Source of the DNA: Actinomycetospora sp. TBRC 11914
GTDB taxonomy: Bacteria > Actinomycetota > Actinomycetes > Mycobacteriales > Pseudonocardiaceae
DNA length: 64,000 nucleotides
Direction of reading: 5' to 3'
NCBI RefSeq assembly: GCF_012933465.1
Contig: NZ_JABBND010000008.1
Span: forward strand, 1 to 64,000
The translations under genes and the position numbers were made by a program. The notes under the pieces are model-generated. The model was given only the letters and a program-made list of their open reading frames with translations, ran no database searches and had not been told where the DNA came from. Positions within the stretch are counted from its first letter, which is position 1. The number at the start of each line of letters is the position of its first letter. Positions 32,985 to 41,433 of this stretch are shown piece after piece.

Positions 32985-33992
32985 GTGGGAGGAACGCCCG
33001 GAGAGGGAGCCGACCCCGTGCCGGTGCTCGACCCGGCCTGCGCGCGGCTGGTCCACGCCCTCCAGGGCCCTCCGCAGTTGCACCAGCTCGGCACCCAGGA
33101 CGGGCGCGAGGCCCTGCGGGAGCTGCAGGACGACGTCGTGGCCGGGCCGGGTGTCGAGGCGGATCTCCACACCGCGGCGGCCGGGCCCCGGGGGCTGGTC
33201 GGTTTCCTCGTGGTGCGCCCGGCCGGGGTGCCCGGCCCGCTCCCGGCGGTGCTGCACCTGCACGGCGGCCGCTTCACCGCCGGGGACGCCGACACCCACG
33301 GCCGGCTGATCCGCGCCCTCGCGACCGGCGTGCGCGCGGCGGTGGTGGTCCCGGAGTTCACCCGGGTCCCCGAGGCCCGCTACCCCGTGGCGGTCGAGGA
33401 GGCCTACGCGACGCTGCTGTGGGCCGTCGACCACGCCGGCGACCTGGGCCTGGACCCGGGCCGGGTCGCGGTGTCGGGCGACTGCACGGGCGCGACGACG
33501 GCCACCGTCCTCGCGGTCCTCGCGGGCCGCCGGGCCGGGCCGCGCCTGGTCGCCCAGCTACTGTTCTACCCGTGGGCCGACCCGCGCTGCGACCTGCCCT
33601 CGCACCGGGAGTTCGCCGACCTCCCGGTGCTGCCCAGCGGGGCCACGCGCTGGTACTGGGAGCAGTACGCGGGCCGGGTCGAGGACCTCGACGACCCCGC
33701 CTTCGCCCCGGCCCGCGCGCCCCGCGCCGACCTCGTCGGGCTCCCGCCGGCCCTGGTGGTCACCGCCGAGGTCGACGTCGTGCGCGACGAGGCCGAGGCC
33801 TACGCCCGCGCCATGACCGAGGCCGGTGTCGCGGTGACCTGCACGCGCTACCTGGGCGTGGTACACGACTTCGTCACGCTGCGCCCGCTCCAGGAGATGC
33901 CGGCCGCGCGGGCGGCCCTGCGCCAGGGCATCGGGTTCCTCGCCGACGCGCTCGGCACCTCCCGGTGCGGGATCGACCTCACCGGTCGGTGA
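32985..33992 (+). CDS. HSL-family alpha/beta hydrolase with Cys at the nucleophile position
   Basis: A 335-residue hydrolase of the hormone-sensitive-lipase group. The oxyanion segment is LHLHGGRFTAGD (usually HGGG), and the nucleophile elbow reads SGDCTGA with Cys167 where nearly all relatives have Ser (GDSAGG). The acid (AEVDVVRDEAE) and His (GVVHDF) are retained. It may be a Cys hydrolase, an acyl-transfer enzyme or catalytically weak. GTG at 32985 follows CCGGAGGGA. Its end overlaps the convergent hydrolase by 14 bp. Confidence 0.85.
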   Translation: MGGTPGEGADPVPVLDPACARLVHALQGPPQLHQLGTQDGREALRELQDDVVAGPGVEADLHTAAAGPRGLVGFLVVRPAGVPGPLPAVLHLHGGRFTAGDADTHGRLIRALATGVRAAVVVPEFTRVPEARYPVAVEEAYATLLWAVDHAGDLGLDPGRVAVSGDCTGATTATVLAVLAGRRAGPRLVAQLLFYPWADPRCDLPSHREFADLPVLPSGATRWYWEQYAGRVEDLDDPAFAPARAPRADLVGLPPALVVTAEVDVVRDEAEAYARAMTEAGVAVTCTRYLGVVHDFVTLRPLQEMPAARAALRQGIGFLADALGTSRCGIDLTGR

Positions 33993-34695
33993 CCCGGATC
34001 GCCTCGCGGATCAGGTCGGCGACCTCCTTCGGGTGGGAGAGCATCACCAGGTGCGACGAGTCGATCTCGACGACCGTCGCCCCGGCTCGCTGGTAGCCGA
34101 AGCGCTCGACGTCGGGGTTGATCGTGGTGTCCGAGGAGGACACCGACCCCCACGACGGCTTCGTGTGCCACGCGGCCGCCGAGGCGGGCTCGGCGAAGGC
34201 CGCGGCCGCCAGCGGGCGCTGGGAGACCGCGAGGACCTTCGCGAGCTCGGGGTCGAGGTCGGCCGCGAAGATCTGCGGGAACCGGGCCGGGTCGACGGAC
34301 ACGTCGGTGCCGGTCGAGCCGTCGGGCAGCGGGAACGTGGTCTGGACGAGCGCGGTGGCCAGCGGCGAGTCGGGGAAGCGGCCCTGCAGCTCGCCGAGGC
34401 TCTCGCCCTCCTCCAGCGCGTAGCCGGCCAGGTAGACCAGGGCCCGCACGTTGTCCTCCACCCCGGCGACGGTGATGACGGCCCCGCCGTAGGAGTGCCC
34501 GACGAGCACCACGTCGCCCTCGATCTGGCGGACCACGGAGGCGATGTAGGCGGCGTCGCCGGACAGCGACCGGTTGGGGTTGGCGGGCACGACGACGGGG
34601 ATGTCGTCGGCGAGCAGCTCGGGGACCACGGCGGCGAAGCTGCCGGCGTCGGCGAAGGCGCCGTGCACGAGCACGACGGTGGGGTTGGTGGGCAT
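33979..34695 (-). CDS. alpha/beta hydrolase (EstC-like)
   Basis: A 238-residue hydrolase with TVVLVHGAFADAGSFAAVVPELLADDIPVVVPANPNR, nucleophile elbow VGHSYGG (Ser), acid in the C-terminal third and His in DSSHLVMLSHP. It resembles small actinobacterial esterases of the EstC type. Start ATG at 34695. A palindrome shared with the DMT transporter lies 58 bp upstream. It is 81 bp downstream of the large LuxR-type regulator, which may control it. Confidence 0.9.
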   Translation of the reverse strand: MPTNPTVVLVHGAFADAGSFAAVVPELLADDIPVVVPANPNRSLSGDAAYIASVVRQIEGDVVLVGHSYGGAVITVAGVEDNVRALVYLAGYALEEGESLGELQGRFPDSPLATALVQTTFPLPDGSTGTDVSVDPARFPQIFAADLDPELAKVLAVSQRPLAAAAFAEPASAAAWHTKPSWGSVSSSDTTINPDVERFGYQRAGATVVEIDSSHLVMLSHPKEVADLIREAIRVTDR

Positions 34696-34753
34696 GGATC
34701 GTCTCCCTCGGATCGGTGGATCCAGCCTCCGACCGGCCGCGGGCGCCCGGTAT

Positions 34754-34767
34754 CGGTCGAACGACCG
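34754..34767. promoter_or_regulatory. palindromic operator CGGTCG-AA-CGACCG (copy 2)
   Basis: Perfect palindrome 58 bp upstream of the hydrolase start. Read towards the gene it is CGGTCGTTCGACCGAT, the same extended 16-mer (apart from the central pair) as the site before the DMT transporter. Confidence 0.75.
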
Positions 34768-34776
34768 TTCCGCCCC

Positions 34777-37554
34777 TCAGGAGGTGCGCAGCAGCGCCCC
34801 GAGCTGGTGGCGCCCGCTGATCCCGAGCTTGGGGTAGGCGTGGTGCAGGTGCGACCCGACGGTGCGCGGCGACAGGAAGAGCCGCTCCCCGATCTCCCGG
34901 TTGCGCAGGCCCGCGGCCGCGAGCCGGACGATCTCGCGCTGCTGGGGGGTGAGCCCGGCGAGCGGGTCGGCGGCGGGCTCCCGGTCGACGTGCTCGGCCG
35001 ACCCCGCCGCGCGGAGCTCGGCGCGGGCCCGCTCGGCCAGGGCCACGGCGCCGATCGCCGCGAACCCCTCGAGCGACGCCGAGAGCATCTCCCGGGCCTC
35101 GCGGGCCCGGCGCCGGCGGCGCAGCCACCCGCCGTAGTCCAGGCGCACGGTGGCCCGCTCGACCGGCCAGTCCTCCCCCGTGGGGTCGGCGAGGGCGAGC
35201 CGGAAGTGGTGCTCGGCGTCGCGGTCCGGGCCGACCAGCGCGTCGGCGTGGTGGAGCAGCAGCCGCATCCGCACCGAGGGGCGCTCCCCCACCGCCGCCC
35301 GCACCGCCGCCACGACGACGGCGGCGTCGGCCCGTTCCTCCGGGCCGGTCACCTCGGCGGCGAGCCGGGCGACCAGGCGGGGCGAGAGCACGGCGTGGCG
35401 GGGGGCACCGTCGGCCTCGAACGCGCCCCGCAGGTGGCGGTAGGCCTGGGCGTGCTCCCCCGCCACGCTCGCGGTCGTCCCGGCGGCCGTCCGCAGGCGC
35501 ACGTCGAGCAGCAGGGCGTCGGCCAGGTCCACCCGCGACCGGGCCCGCGCCAGCTCCTCCTCGGCCGCCGCGGGGTCGCCGCGCAGGGCGAGCAGGACGG
35601 CGCGGCTCGCGGCGACCTCGACCCCGAGCCGGTCCAGGTGCCGTCGGCCCGCCAGCACCCCGAGGTTCTCGATCGCGCGGTCCGCGGTGCTCCACCGGCC
35701 GTGCTCGACGAGCAGGGCCACCAGTGCCCCGGCGCCCCAGGCGGCGGGCCCGTCGTGGTGCATCAGCTCGAGCGAGCGGGTGAGGAGGTCCACGGTGGCC
35801 CGGACGTCGTCGGCCCGGTCGGCGAGCAGGCCGAGGTTGTGCAGGTCGTCGGCGCCGGCGCCCGGTCCCGCCCGGCCCGCGCGCAGCGCCTCCGCGAGCG
35901 CGGCCGCCGCCGCGGGCCGGTCGAGCGCGGCCCCGCTGCGCAGCCACAGCAGATCGGCCGGCGACTCCCGCGCGGCGAGGACCTGCCGGACGGACTCCGT
36001 GACGACCGGGTGCGCCAGGACCTCCTGGGCGGCGTCGCGGTGCTCGGGCACGCCGGACTCGTCGGCCGCGGTCGCGAGGAACGCCGCGAGGAGCACCACC
36101 GAGCCGCGGTCGACGGCACCCAGCAGCGGCGCGACCTCCTGCAGCGCCCGCACGGCGTGGCGGTGGCGGGCGCGCATCATCAGCGCGGCGGCGTGCAGCA
36201 GCGTCGTGCGCACCAGCACCGCGGGGTCGTCGGTCAGCTCCCGCACGAGGCGGTGCTGCCGGGCGACCCACGCGGCGTCGCCGCCCGCGTAGGCGGCCCG
36301 CAGCGCGGCGTGGTGGCGGGCCACGCGGAGGCGCGGGTGCGGGGAGCACTCCGCCGCCCGCTCGAAGTCCCGGGCCGCGTCGCGGTGCTCGCCCCGCGCG
36401 AGCGTGCGGTCCGCGGCCGCGGCCAGGGCGGACGCCACCTGCTCGTCGGTGCCCGGGCACGCGTGGGCGCGGTGGCGGGCGGCCGCGTCGGGGTCGTCCC
36501 CCGCCGCGGCGAGCGCCCGGTGGGCGTCGCGGCGCTCGTCGGCGGTGGCGAGCGCGTAGGTCGCGGCGCGGGTGAGCGGGTGCCGGAAGACGGTCGTCCG
36601 CCCGACGGTCACCAGCCCCGCGCGCTCGGCGGGCGCCCAGTGCTCGAGGTCCGGCTCCCCCGCCGCCGCGTGGATCGCGGCCGTCGGCTCGCCATCGCCC
36701 GCCGCCGCGTGCAGTAGCAGCCGCCGGGTGCGCGGGGGCAGGTCGCGCACCTCGCCGGCGAACGCGGTCAGCGCCCCGCCGGCCACCGCGAGCGGCCGGT
36801 CGGTGCCCGCGGCACCGAGCTCCCGGAGCGCGAGCGGATTCCCCCGCGCCGCGAGCAGGATCTCCTCGCGGACCCGGCCGGCCGGCGCGGCGGCCAGGCC
36901 GTCCAGCAGCGCCTCGGCGGACGGGCCGTCGAGGGGCCCGAGCCCGAGCGTCGGCAGCGAGGCGTCCCCGGGCACCGGGCGGGCGTCCCCGCGGCCGGCC
37001 AGCACCACGCCCAGCCGGTCGCGCGCGTGCAGGCGGCGGGCGACGAACAGCAGGGTGTGCAGCGAGCCGACGTCGAGCCGGTCGGCGTCGTCGACCGTGA
37101 CCAGGGCCGGCCCGGCGGCGGCGAGGCCGCGCAGCAGTCGGTGCACCCCGGTGCGCAGCGCGGGGAGCTGGTCGCGGCACGCGTCAGTGTCCAGCTCGAG
37201 CAGCGCCGTCACGGCCCGGCGCTGGTGCTCGGGGAGGTCGCCGACGAGCGGGCCGAGCTCGTCGAGGAGCTGCGAGAGCGCGGCGAAGGGGACGTCGGCC
37301 TCGTGCCGGCAGCCGTCGGCCCGCAGCACCCGCACCCCGGCCAGGCGTGCGCGTCCGGCCACGGCGTCGAGGAGCGCCGTCTTGCCGGTGCCGGCCTCGC
37401 CGACGACGACGAGGCCGGTCGTCACGTGGCCGGTGGTCGCGTGGCCGGTGGTCGCGTGGCCGGTCGTCGGGTGGGCGGACGCGGTGTCCGCGAGCTCGTC
37501 GACGAGCCCGTGGAGCACCCGGAGCTCGGGCGCGCGCCCGACCAGCGTGCTCAC
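34777..37554 (-). CDS. large ATPase LuxR-family transcription regulator (LAL type)
   Basis: About 925 residues: an N-terminal P-loop ATPase with GEAGTGKT (52-59) and LVTVDDADRLDVGSL (Walker B), a long TPR-like helical middle, and a C-terminal LuxR helix-turn-helix LTPQQREIVRLAAAGLRNREIGERLFLSPRTVGSHLHHAYPKLGI. The large size and N-terminal ATPase make it a LAL regulator, often activators of secondary or catabolic pathways. Before the P-loop is a TTGHA repeat. I chose GTG at 37554; an ATG at 37662 extends it by 36 residues. Confidence 0.9.
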   Translation of the reverse strand: MSTLVGRAPELRVLHGLVDELADTASAHPTTGHATTGHATTGHVTTGLVVVGEAGTGKTALLDAVAGRARLAGVRVLRADGCRHEADVPFAALSQLLDELGPLVGDLPEHQRRAVTALLELDTDACRDQLPALRTGVHRLLRGLAAAGPALVTVDDADRLDVGSLHTLLFVARRLHARDRLGVVLAGRGDARPVPGDASLPTLGLGPLDGPSAEALLDGLAAAPAGRVREEILLAARGNPLALRELGAAGTDRPLAVAGGALTAFAGEVRDLPPRTRRLLLHAAAGDGEPTAAIHAAAGEPDLEHWAPAERAGLVTVGRTTVFRHPLTRAATYALATADERRDAHRALAAAGDDPDAAARHRAHACPGTDEQVASALAAAADRTLARGEHRDAARDFERAAECSPHPRLRVARHHAALRAAYAGGDAAWVARQHRLVRELTDDPAVLVRTTLLHAAALMMRARHRHAVRALQEVAPLLGAVDRGSVVLLAAFLATAADESGVPEHRDAAQEVLAHPVVTESVRQVLAARESPADLLWLRSGAALDRPAAAAALAEALRAGRAGPGAGADDLHNLGLLADRADDVRATVDLLTRSLELMHHDGPAAWGAGALVALLVEHGRWSTADRAIENLGVLAGRRHLDRLGVEVAASRAVLLALRGDPAAAEEELARARSRVDLADALLLDVRLRTAAGTTASVAGEHAQAYRHLRGAFEADGAPRHAVLSPRLVARLAAEVTGPEERADAAVVVAAVRAAVGERPSVRMRLLLHHADALVGPDRDAEHHFRLALADPTGEDWPVERATVRLDYGGWLRRRRRAREAREMLSASLEGFAAIGAVALAERARAELRAAGSAEHVDREPAADPLAGLTPQQREIVRLAAAGLRNREIGERLFLSPRTVGSHLHHAYPKLGISGRHQLGALLRTS
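37423..37467 (-). repeat. 15-bp tandem repeat encoding TTGHA/TTGHV
   Basis: About three near-identical 15-bp units (GTGGCCGGTGGTCGC on the plus strand) encode a TTGHA-TTGHA-TTGHV run just before the P-loop of the LAL regulator. Being in-frame, it can expand or contract without breaking the gene. Confidence 0.85.
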
Positions 37555-37700
37555 CCCGGCGTCGGACCGGGTGGGAGGGCACGAGGGCGCACGGCGGTCT
37601 CCTCTCGGGGACCCCGAGGTTAGGGGCGCCTCACCCCGGCGGCATCCGCCGAATGACCGCACTCACCTCCGTGCCTGCTCCGGCACGGGGCGTGACCCCA

Positions 37701-37895
37701 CTACTCGAAGGTCTGCCGGCGCCGGTACTGGGCGACGACCTCCGGGGGCAACGGGCCGTGGGTCGGCACCGAGAGCCCCTGCTGCCGGGCCCACTGGCGG
37801 GCGGACTCCGTGAGGCCGCGCACGTCGCCGCGGCGCACCGTCTCCCGGGCCGCGCCCCGCGGCGTCGTCGTCTCGTTGTGCTTCGCGTCGGACAT
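37701..37895 (-). CDS. Lsr2 C-terminal-domain mini-protein
   Basis: A 64-residue protein: a polar N-terminus (MSDAKHNETTTPRGAARE), then ARQWARQQGLSVPTHGPLPPEVVAQYRRR, which matches the Lsr2 DNA-binding domain (IRxWAxxxGxxVxxRGRIPxxVxxAY). The Lsr2 dimerisation/oligomerisation domain is absent. Lsr2's RGR AT-hook-like loop is THG here, so minor-groove binding may be altered. ATG at 37895 with CGGAGGTGC upstream. It could act as a free DNA-binding domain or interfere with Lsr2. Confidence 0.8.
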   Translation of the reverse strand: MSDAKHNETTTPRGAARETVRRGDVRGLTESARQWARQQGLSVPTHGPLPPEVVAQYRRRQTFE

Positions 37896-38011
37896 CGAGC
37901 GCACCTCCGATGACCTCGTCGTCACCGTCGTCGTGGTGGGCCGGACGTTACTCGCGTCACACCCGCGCGTCATCCGCGGGACGCCTGCCACCCGGGCGCC
38001 AGGCTGGGCCG

Positions 38012-38392
38012 GTGCTCCGCCTCGGCTTCCCCGTCCTCGGCGTGACCGACCTCGACCGCGCCGTCGCGTTCTGGACCGCCGCGCTCCTGCTGACCGCGAG
38101 CGAGGAGTGGGCGAGCCCGACCTGGCGCAACCTCGTCGACGGCGACGGCGCGCGCACCCTGGCCCTCATGCACAGCGGCTCCCCCGCCGAGTCCCACCCG
38201 CGCGTGCACCTCGACCTGTTCGTCGACACCACCGCCGAGCAGGACGCCGAGGTGGAGCGGCTGCTCGGGCTCGGGGCGACGCGGCCGGACTGGGACGGCT
38301 ACCCCGCCGACCCGGACTTCGTCGTCCTGGCCGACCCGGACGACAACCTCTTCTGCGTCGTCGACCTCAGCCGCGCGCCGTCGGGAGGCTGA
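38012..38392 (+). CDS. VOC-superfamily protein
   Basis: 126 residues: LRLGFPVLGVTDLDRAVAFWTAALLL and HLDLFVDTTAEQDAEVERLLGLGATRPDWDGYPADPDFVVLADPDDNLFCVVD. The paired repeats match the actinobacterial VOC group with a Trp in the first helix (AVAFWTAAL). GTG start at 38012. The possible metal ligand His is present in the second repeat. Function unknown. Confidence 0.88.
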   Translation: MLRLGFPVLGVTDLDRAVAFWTAALLLTASEEWASPTWRNLVDGDGARTLALMHSGSPAESHPRVHLDLFVDTTAEQDAEVERLLGLGATRPDWDGYPADPDFVVLADPDDNLFCVVDLSRAPSGG

Positions 38393-38468
38393 CCACGGCC
38401 CTCCGGGCGGCGAGTGCGGGCCCTCCGGCACTGGTGACCGCGATCGGTGATCGCCGAGTCTGGACGCC

Positions 38469-39995
38469 ATGGCGAGCACCGACACCGCGTCCGGCACCAC
38501 CGACGGACCCGGTGTCCGGCCCGGGAAGGGGGTGCTCCTCGTCGCGTGCGTCTCGACGCTCGTGGTGAACGCGAACACCTCGGCGGTCAGCATCCTGATC
38601 CCGTCGATCAGCGCCGACCTGGGGACCCCCATCGACGTCCTGCAGTGGGCCGTGACCGGCTACCTGCTCATGGGCGCGGCCACGATCATCACGACCGGGG
38701 CGCTCGGTGACGTCTTCGGCCGGCGCCGCGTGTTCGTCGCCGGGCTGGTGCTCTTCGTCGCCTCGTGCGTGCTCATCGCCCTGGCGCCGACCGGGGGCAT
38801 CGTGGTCCTCGGCCGGGTCATCCAGGGCGCGTCCGGCGCGACGATCCTCGCCTGCGGGCTGAGCCTGCTCTCGGTCTCCTCCTCCGGGCAGGGCCAGCTC
38901 TGGGGGGTCTCGCTGTGGGGCGGCGCCTCGGCGGTCGGCGCGGCGGCGGGCCCGGTGGTCGGGGGCGTGCTCGACCAGGTCGCCGGGTGGCAGGGCCTCT
39001 TCTGGATCGACGCCGTGGTGGCCGCCGTCTGCATCCCGGCCACCTGGGCGAGCGTGGGCGAGTCGTCGGACCCGGACCGCCCCCGCCGGATCGACCTGGC
39101 GGGCACCGTGCTCGTCGCGGCCACGCTGGTGCCGTTCGTGTTCGCGGTGACCGAGGCGTCCTCGTGGGGGTGGGCGTCCGCGAGGACCATCGGGTGCCTC
39201 GTCGCCTCCGTGGTGGCGGCGGTCGCCTTCGTGGCGGTCGAGCGCCGGGTGCGGGCGCCGCTGGTCGACCTCGCGCTGCTGCGCAACGGCATGCTCGTCG
39301 GGGCGACGACCGCGATCCTCATCGGCGCCGGGGCCATCGCCGCGATCAGCTTCCTCATCAGCCTGTACTTCCAGAACCCGCTGGCCTTCGGCTGGACGAG
39401 CCTGCAGGCCGGCATTGCGACGCTGCCGGTCGCCGCGGCGGTGGTGGTGGTCGCGCCGCTGGTCACCCCGCTCGCCCACCGGTTCGGGGGCCGCACCGTG
39501 GTGCTCGTCGGGTTCGTGGTGCTCACCGCGTCGTTCGCGGTGCTGGCCGCCGTGAGACCCAGCTGGGGCTACGGGGCGTTCCTGTTCCCCCTCCTCGGCG
39601 TGGCGGTCGGGCTCGCGCTCTCCAACGGGCCCGCGTCGTCGCTCTCGACGTCCTGCGTGCCCCCGCGCCAGGTCGGGGCGGCGTCCGGCATCTCCAACAT
39701 GGCGCGCTACGTCGGCGGCGCGGTGATGACGGCGGTCGCCGCCGGCATCGTCGCCCGCGTCGCCTCCGGCAAGGTGGACGCCGGGGCACCCGGTGCCGAT
39801 GCGCTCGCGACGGGCTTCGGCCACGCCTGCCTCGTCCTGGCGATCTTCTCCGCGTTCGGGATCCTGCTGGCCTGGCGGGTCGGGCGCGACGTGCGCCGCC
39901 CACACGCGATCGACCTCGCCGCGGCGGCGGCGTCGACCACCCACACGCTGCCCCAGGCCGGGGCCCGGCCGCCCGACCGGGACACCCCCGACTAG
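38469..39995 (+). CDS. DHA2-family MFS transporter
   Basis: 508 residues and about 14 helices: VNANTSAVSILIPSISADLGTPIDVLQWAVTGYLLMGAATIITTGALGDVFGRRRVF carries MFS motif A (GDVFGRRR), and VGGVLDQVAGWQGLFWIDAVVA is the DHA2 motif-C region. Drug or small-molecule export is the likely role. Its stop codon shares CTAG with the stop of the convergent AI-2E-family gene (4-bp overlap). Confidence 0.92.
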   Translation: MASTDTASGTTDGPGVRPGKGVLLVACVSTLVVNANTSAVSILIPSISADLGTPIDVLQWAVTGYLLMGAATIITTGALGDVFGRRRVFVAGLVLFVASCVLIALAPTGGIVVLGRVIQGASGATILACGLSLLSVSSSGQGQLWGVSLWGGASAVGAAAGPVVGGVLDQVAGWQGLFWIDAVVAAVCIPATWASVGESSDPDRPRRIDLAGTVLVAATLVPFVFAVTEASSWGWASARTIGCLVASVVAAVAFVAVERRVRAPLVDLALLRNGMLVGATTAILIGAGAIAAISFLISLYFQNPLAFGWTSLQAGIATLPVAAAVVVVAPLVTPLAHRFGGRTVVLVGFVVLTASFAVLAAVRPSWGYGAFLFPLLGVAVGLALSNGPASSLSTSCVPPRQVGAASGISNMARYVGGAVMTAVAAGIVARVASGKVDAGAPGADALATGFGHACLVLAIFSAFGILLAWRVGRDVRRPHAIDLAAAAASTTHTLPQAGARPPDRDTPD

Positions 39996-41203
39996 GACGC
40001 CTCGGCCGGGGCGGGGGCCGCCGCCGCGGCCTTCCGGGCGGCGCGGCGCTCCTTCCGCGGCGTCGAGGGCTTGGAGGGCTCGGCGCCCAGGAGGGCCTCC
40101 ACCCAGGCGGCGCGGGGATCGGCGTCGACCAGGATCGCCTTGGCGAGCAGCGTCACCGGGATGGCCAGGAGTGCGCCGAGGGGCCCGAGGATCCACGCCC
40201 AGAACAGCAGCGCGACGAAGGTGACGGTCGCGGAGAGCCCCACCGAGTCGCCCACGAAGCGGGGCTGGATGAGCGACTGGATGACCAGGTTCAGCACGCA
40301 GTAGACGACGACCACCGCGAGGGCGGTCTGCCAGCCCCCGGTCAGCAGCGCGAGCAGCGCCGGCGGGACGAGCCCGATGATGAACCCGACGTTGGGGATG
40401 TAGTTGGTCAGGAACGCGAGCACGCCCCAGAGCAGCGCCAGCGAGATGCCCATGATGAACAGCGCCACGGTGTCGAGCACCGCCACGATCCCGCCGAACA
40501 CGGTGGTGACCAGCAGGTAGTTCCGGGTCCCGTGCACGAAGTTCCCCAGCGCGGCGACCATGTGCGGGCGCTGCTGGGCGATGAGGGTCATCCGCCGGTC
40601 GGTGCCGCCGGACTCGGCGGTCAGGAACAGCAGCAGGGCCAGGATGAACACCAGGCTCGTCAGGATCGACCCGAGGCCCGAGAGCACGTCCCCGACCGCG
40701 CCGGCCACCTTGGTGAGGTTCGCCGAGTTCGCCGCGTTGCTCGCGTCGGGTGGGGAGATCCCGATCTTCTCCAGCTGTGCGGTGAGCGAGTCGACGAGCT
40801 GCTTGGCCTGCCCGGTGTGCTGGGACAGCAGTGACGCGAGCTGGCTCACCGACGCGACGAGGAAGGCCACCAGCACCACCAGCGCGCCGTAGATCACGAC
40901 GACGAGCGCGAGCACCGCCGCCCACGACGGCCAGCCCCGGCGCTGCAGCCAGGTCTTCACCGGGTACACCGCGATGACGATCATGAGGGCCAGCAGGATG
41001 GGCCCGGCCAGCCATGCCACCTGGGACATCCCCGCGACGACGACCACGGTCGCGGCCGCGCCGACCAGCAGGACCACGCCGCGGGGCACCAGCGCCGGCG
41101 TCCCGATCGCGTCACCGGTGAGGTCCGCCGGCGGCGGCGGCGCGGGGGTAGGGGGCACCGTCGGAGGCGGCACGTCCCCGTTCGACGATTCGTCAGCGCG
41201 CAT
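39992..41203 (-). CDS. AI-2E-family (YdgG/PerM-type) membrane protein
   Basis: 403 residues of the PF01594 type: about eight spans, with YPVKTWLQRRGWPSWAAVLALVVVIYGALVVL, GTRNYLLVTTVFGGIVAVLDTVALFIMGISLALLWGVLAFLTNYIPNVGFIIGLVPPALLALL and IQPRFVGDSVGLSATVTFVALLFWAWILGPLGALLAIPVTL. The family name comes from one E. coli member that exports AI-2; most members have other or unknown roles. The N-terminus is Pro-rich and disordered, the C-terminus basic. Confidence 0.9.
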   Translation of the reverse strand: MRADESSNGDVPPPTVPPTPAPPPPADLTGDAIGTPALVPRGVVLLVGAAATVVVVAGMSQVAWLAGPILLALMIVIAVYPVKTWLQRRGWPSWAAVLALVVVIYGALVVLVAFLVASVSQLASLLSQHTGQAKQLVDSLTAQLEKIGISPPDASNAANSANLTKVAGAVGDVLSGLGSILTSLVFILALLLFLTAESGGTDRRMTLIAQQRPHMVAALGNFVHGTRNYLLVTTVFGGIVAVLDTVALFIMGISLALLWGVLAFLTNYIPNVGFIIGLVPPALLALLTGGWQTALAVVVVYCVLNLVIQSLIQPRFVGDSVGLSATVTFVALLFWAWILGPLGALLAIPVTLLAKAILVDADPRAAWVEALLGAEPSKPSTPRKERRAARKAAAAAPAPAEAS

Positions 41204-41362
41204 CGGGATCGGCTCCCCTCCGGCGGGCGGTACGTCTCCCACCCCGCCACACCGGCGCCGCGCTGCCCAGGGGACTACGTCCCGAGGACGCGGGCCGACG
41301 GGACCTGAGGTCCGGCGCCGAACCGCGACGGATCCGCTGCTACGCACCGCTGGCACCTGTCA

Positions 41363-41378
41363 GTGAATGCTGATTCGC
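41363..41378. promoter_or_regulatory. GTGAAT-GCTG-ATTCGC imperfect palindrome
   Basis: An AT-richer inverted repeat (5 of 6 pairs in each arm) 55 bp upstream of the cation-diffusion-facilitator gene, resembling ArsR/SmtB-type metal-sensor sites. No metal sensor gene is adjacent, so this is a weak call. Confidence 0.3.
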
Positions 41379-41433
41379 TTTCCGTATCGGCGATCTCTAC
41401 CGTCCACACCGGTCGGATCGGGAGAGGACCCCA

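Noticed and set aside
33848-37180. 1110-residue open frame on the minus strand
   Set aside because: It lies in a different frame inside the LAL regulator and neighbours; composition is Arg/Ala/Pro-rich with no domain. High-GC shadow.
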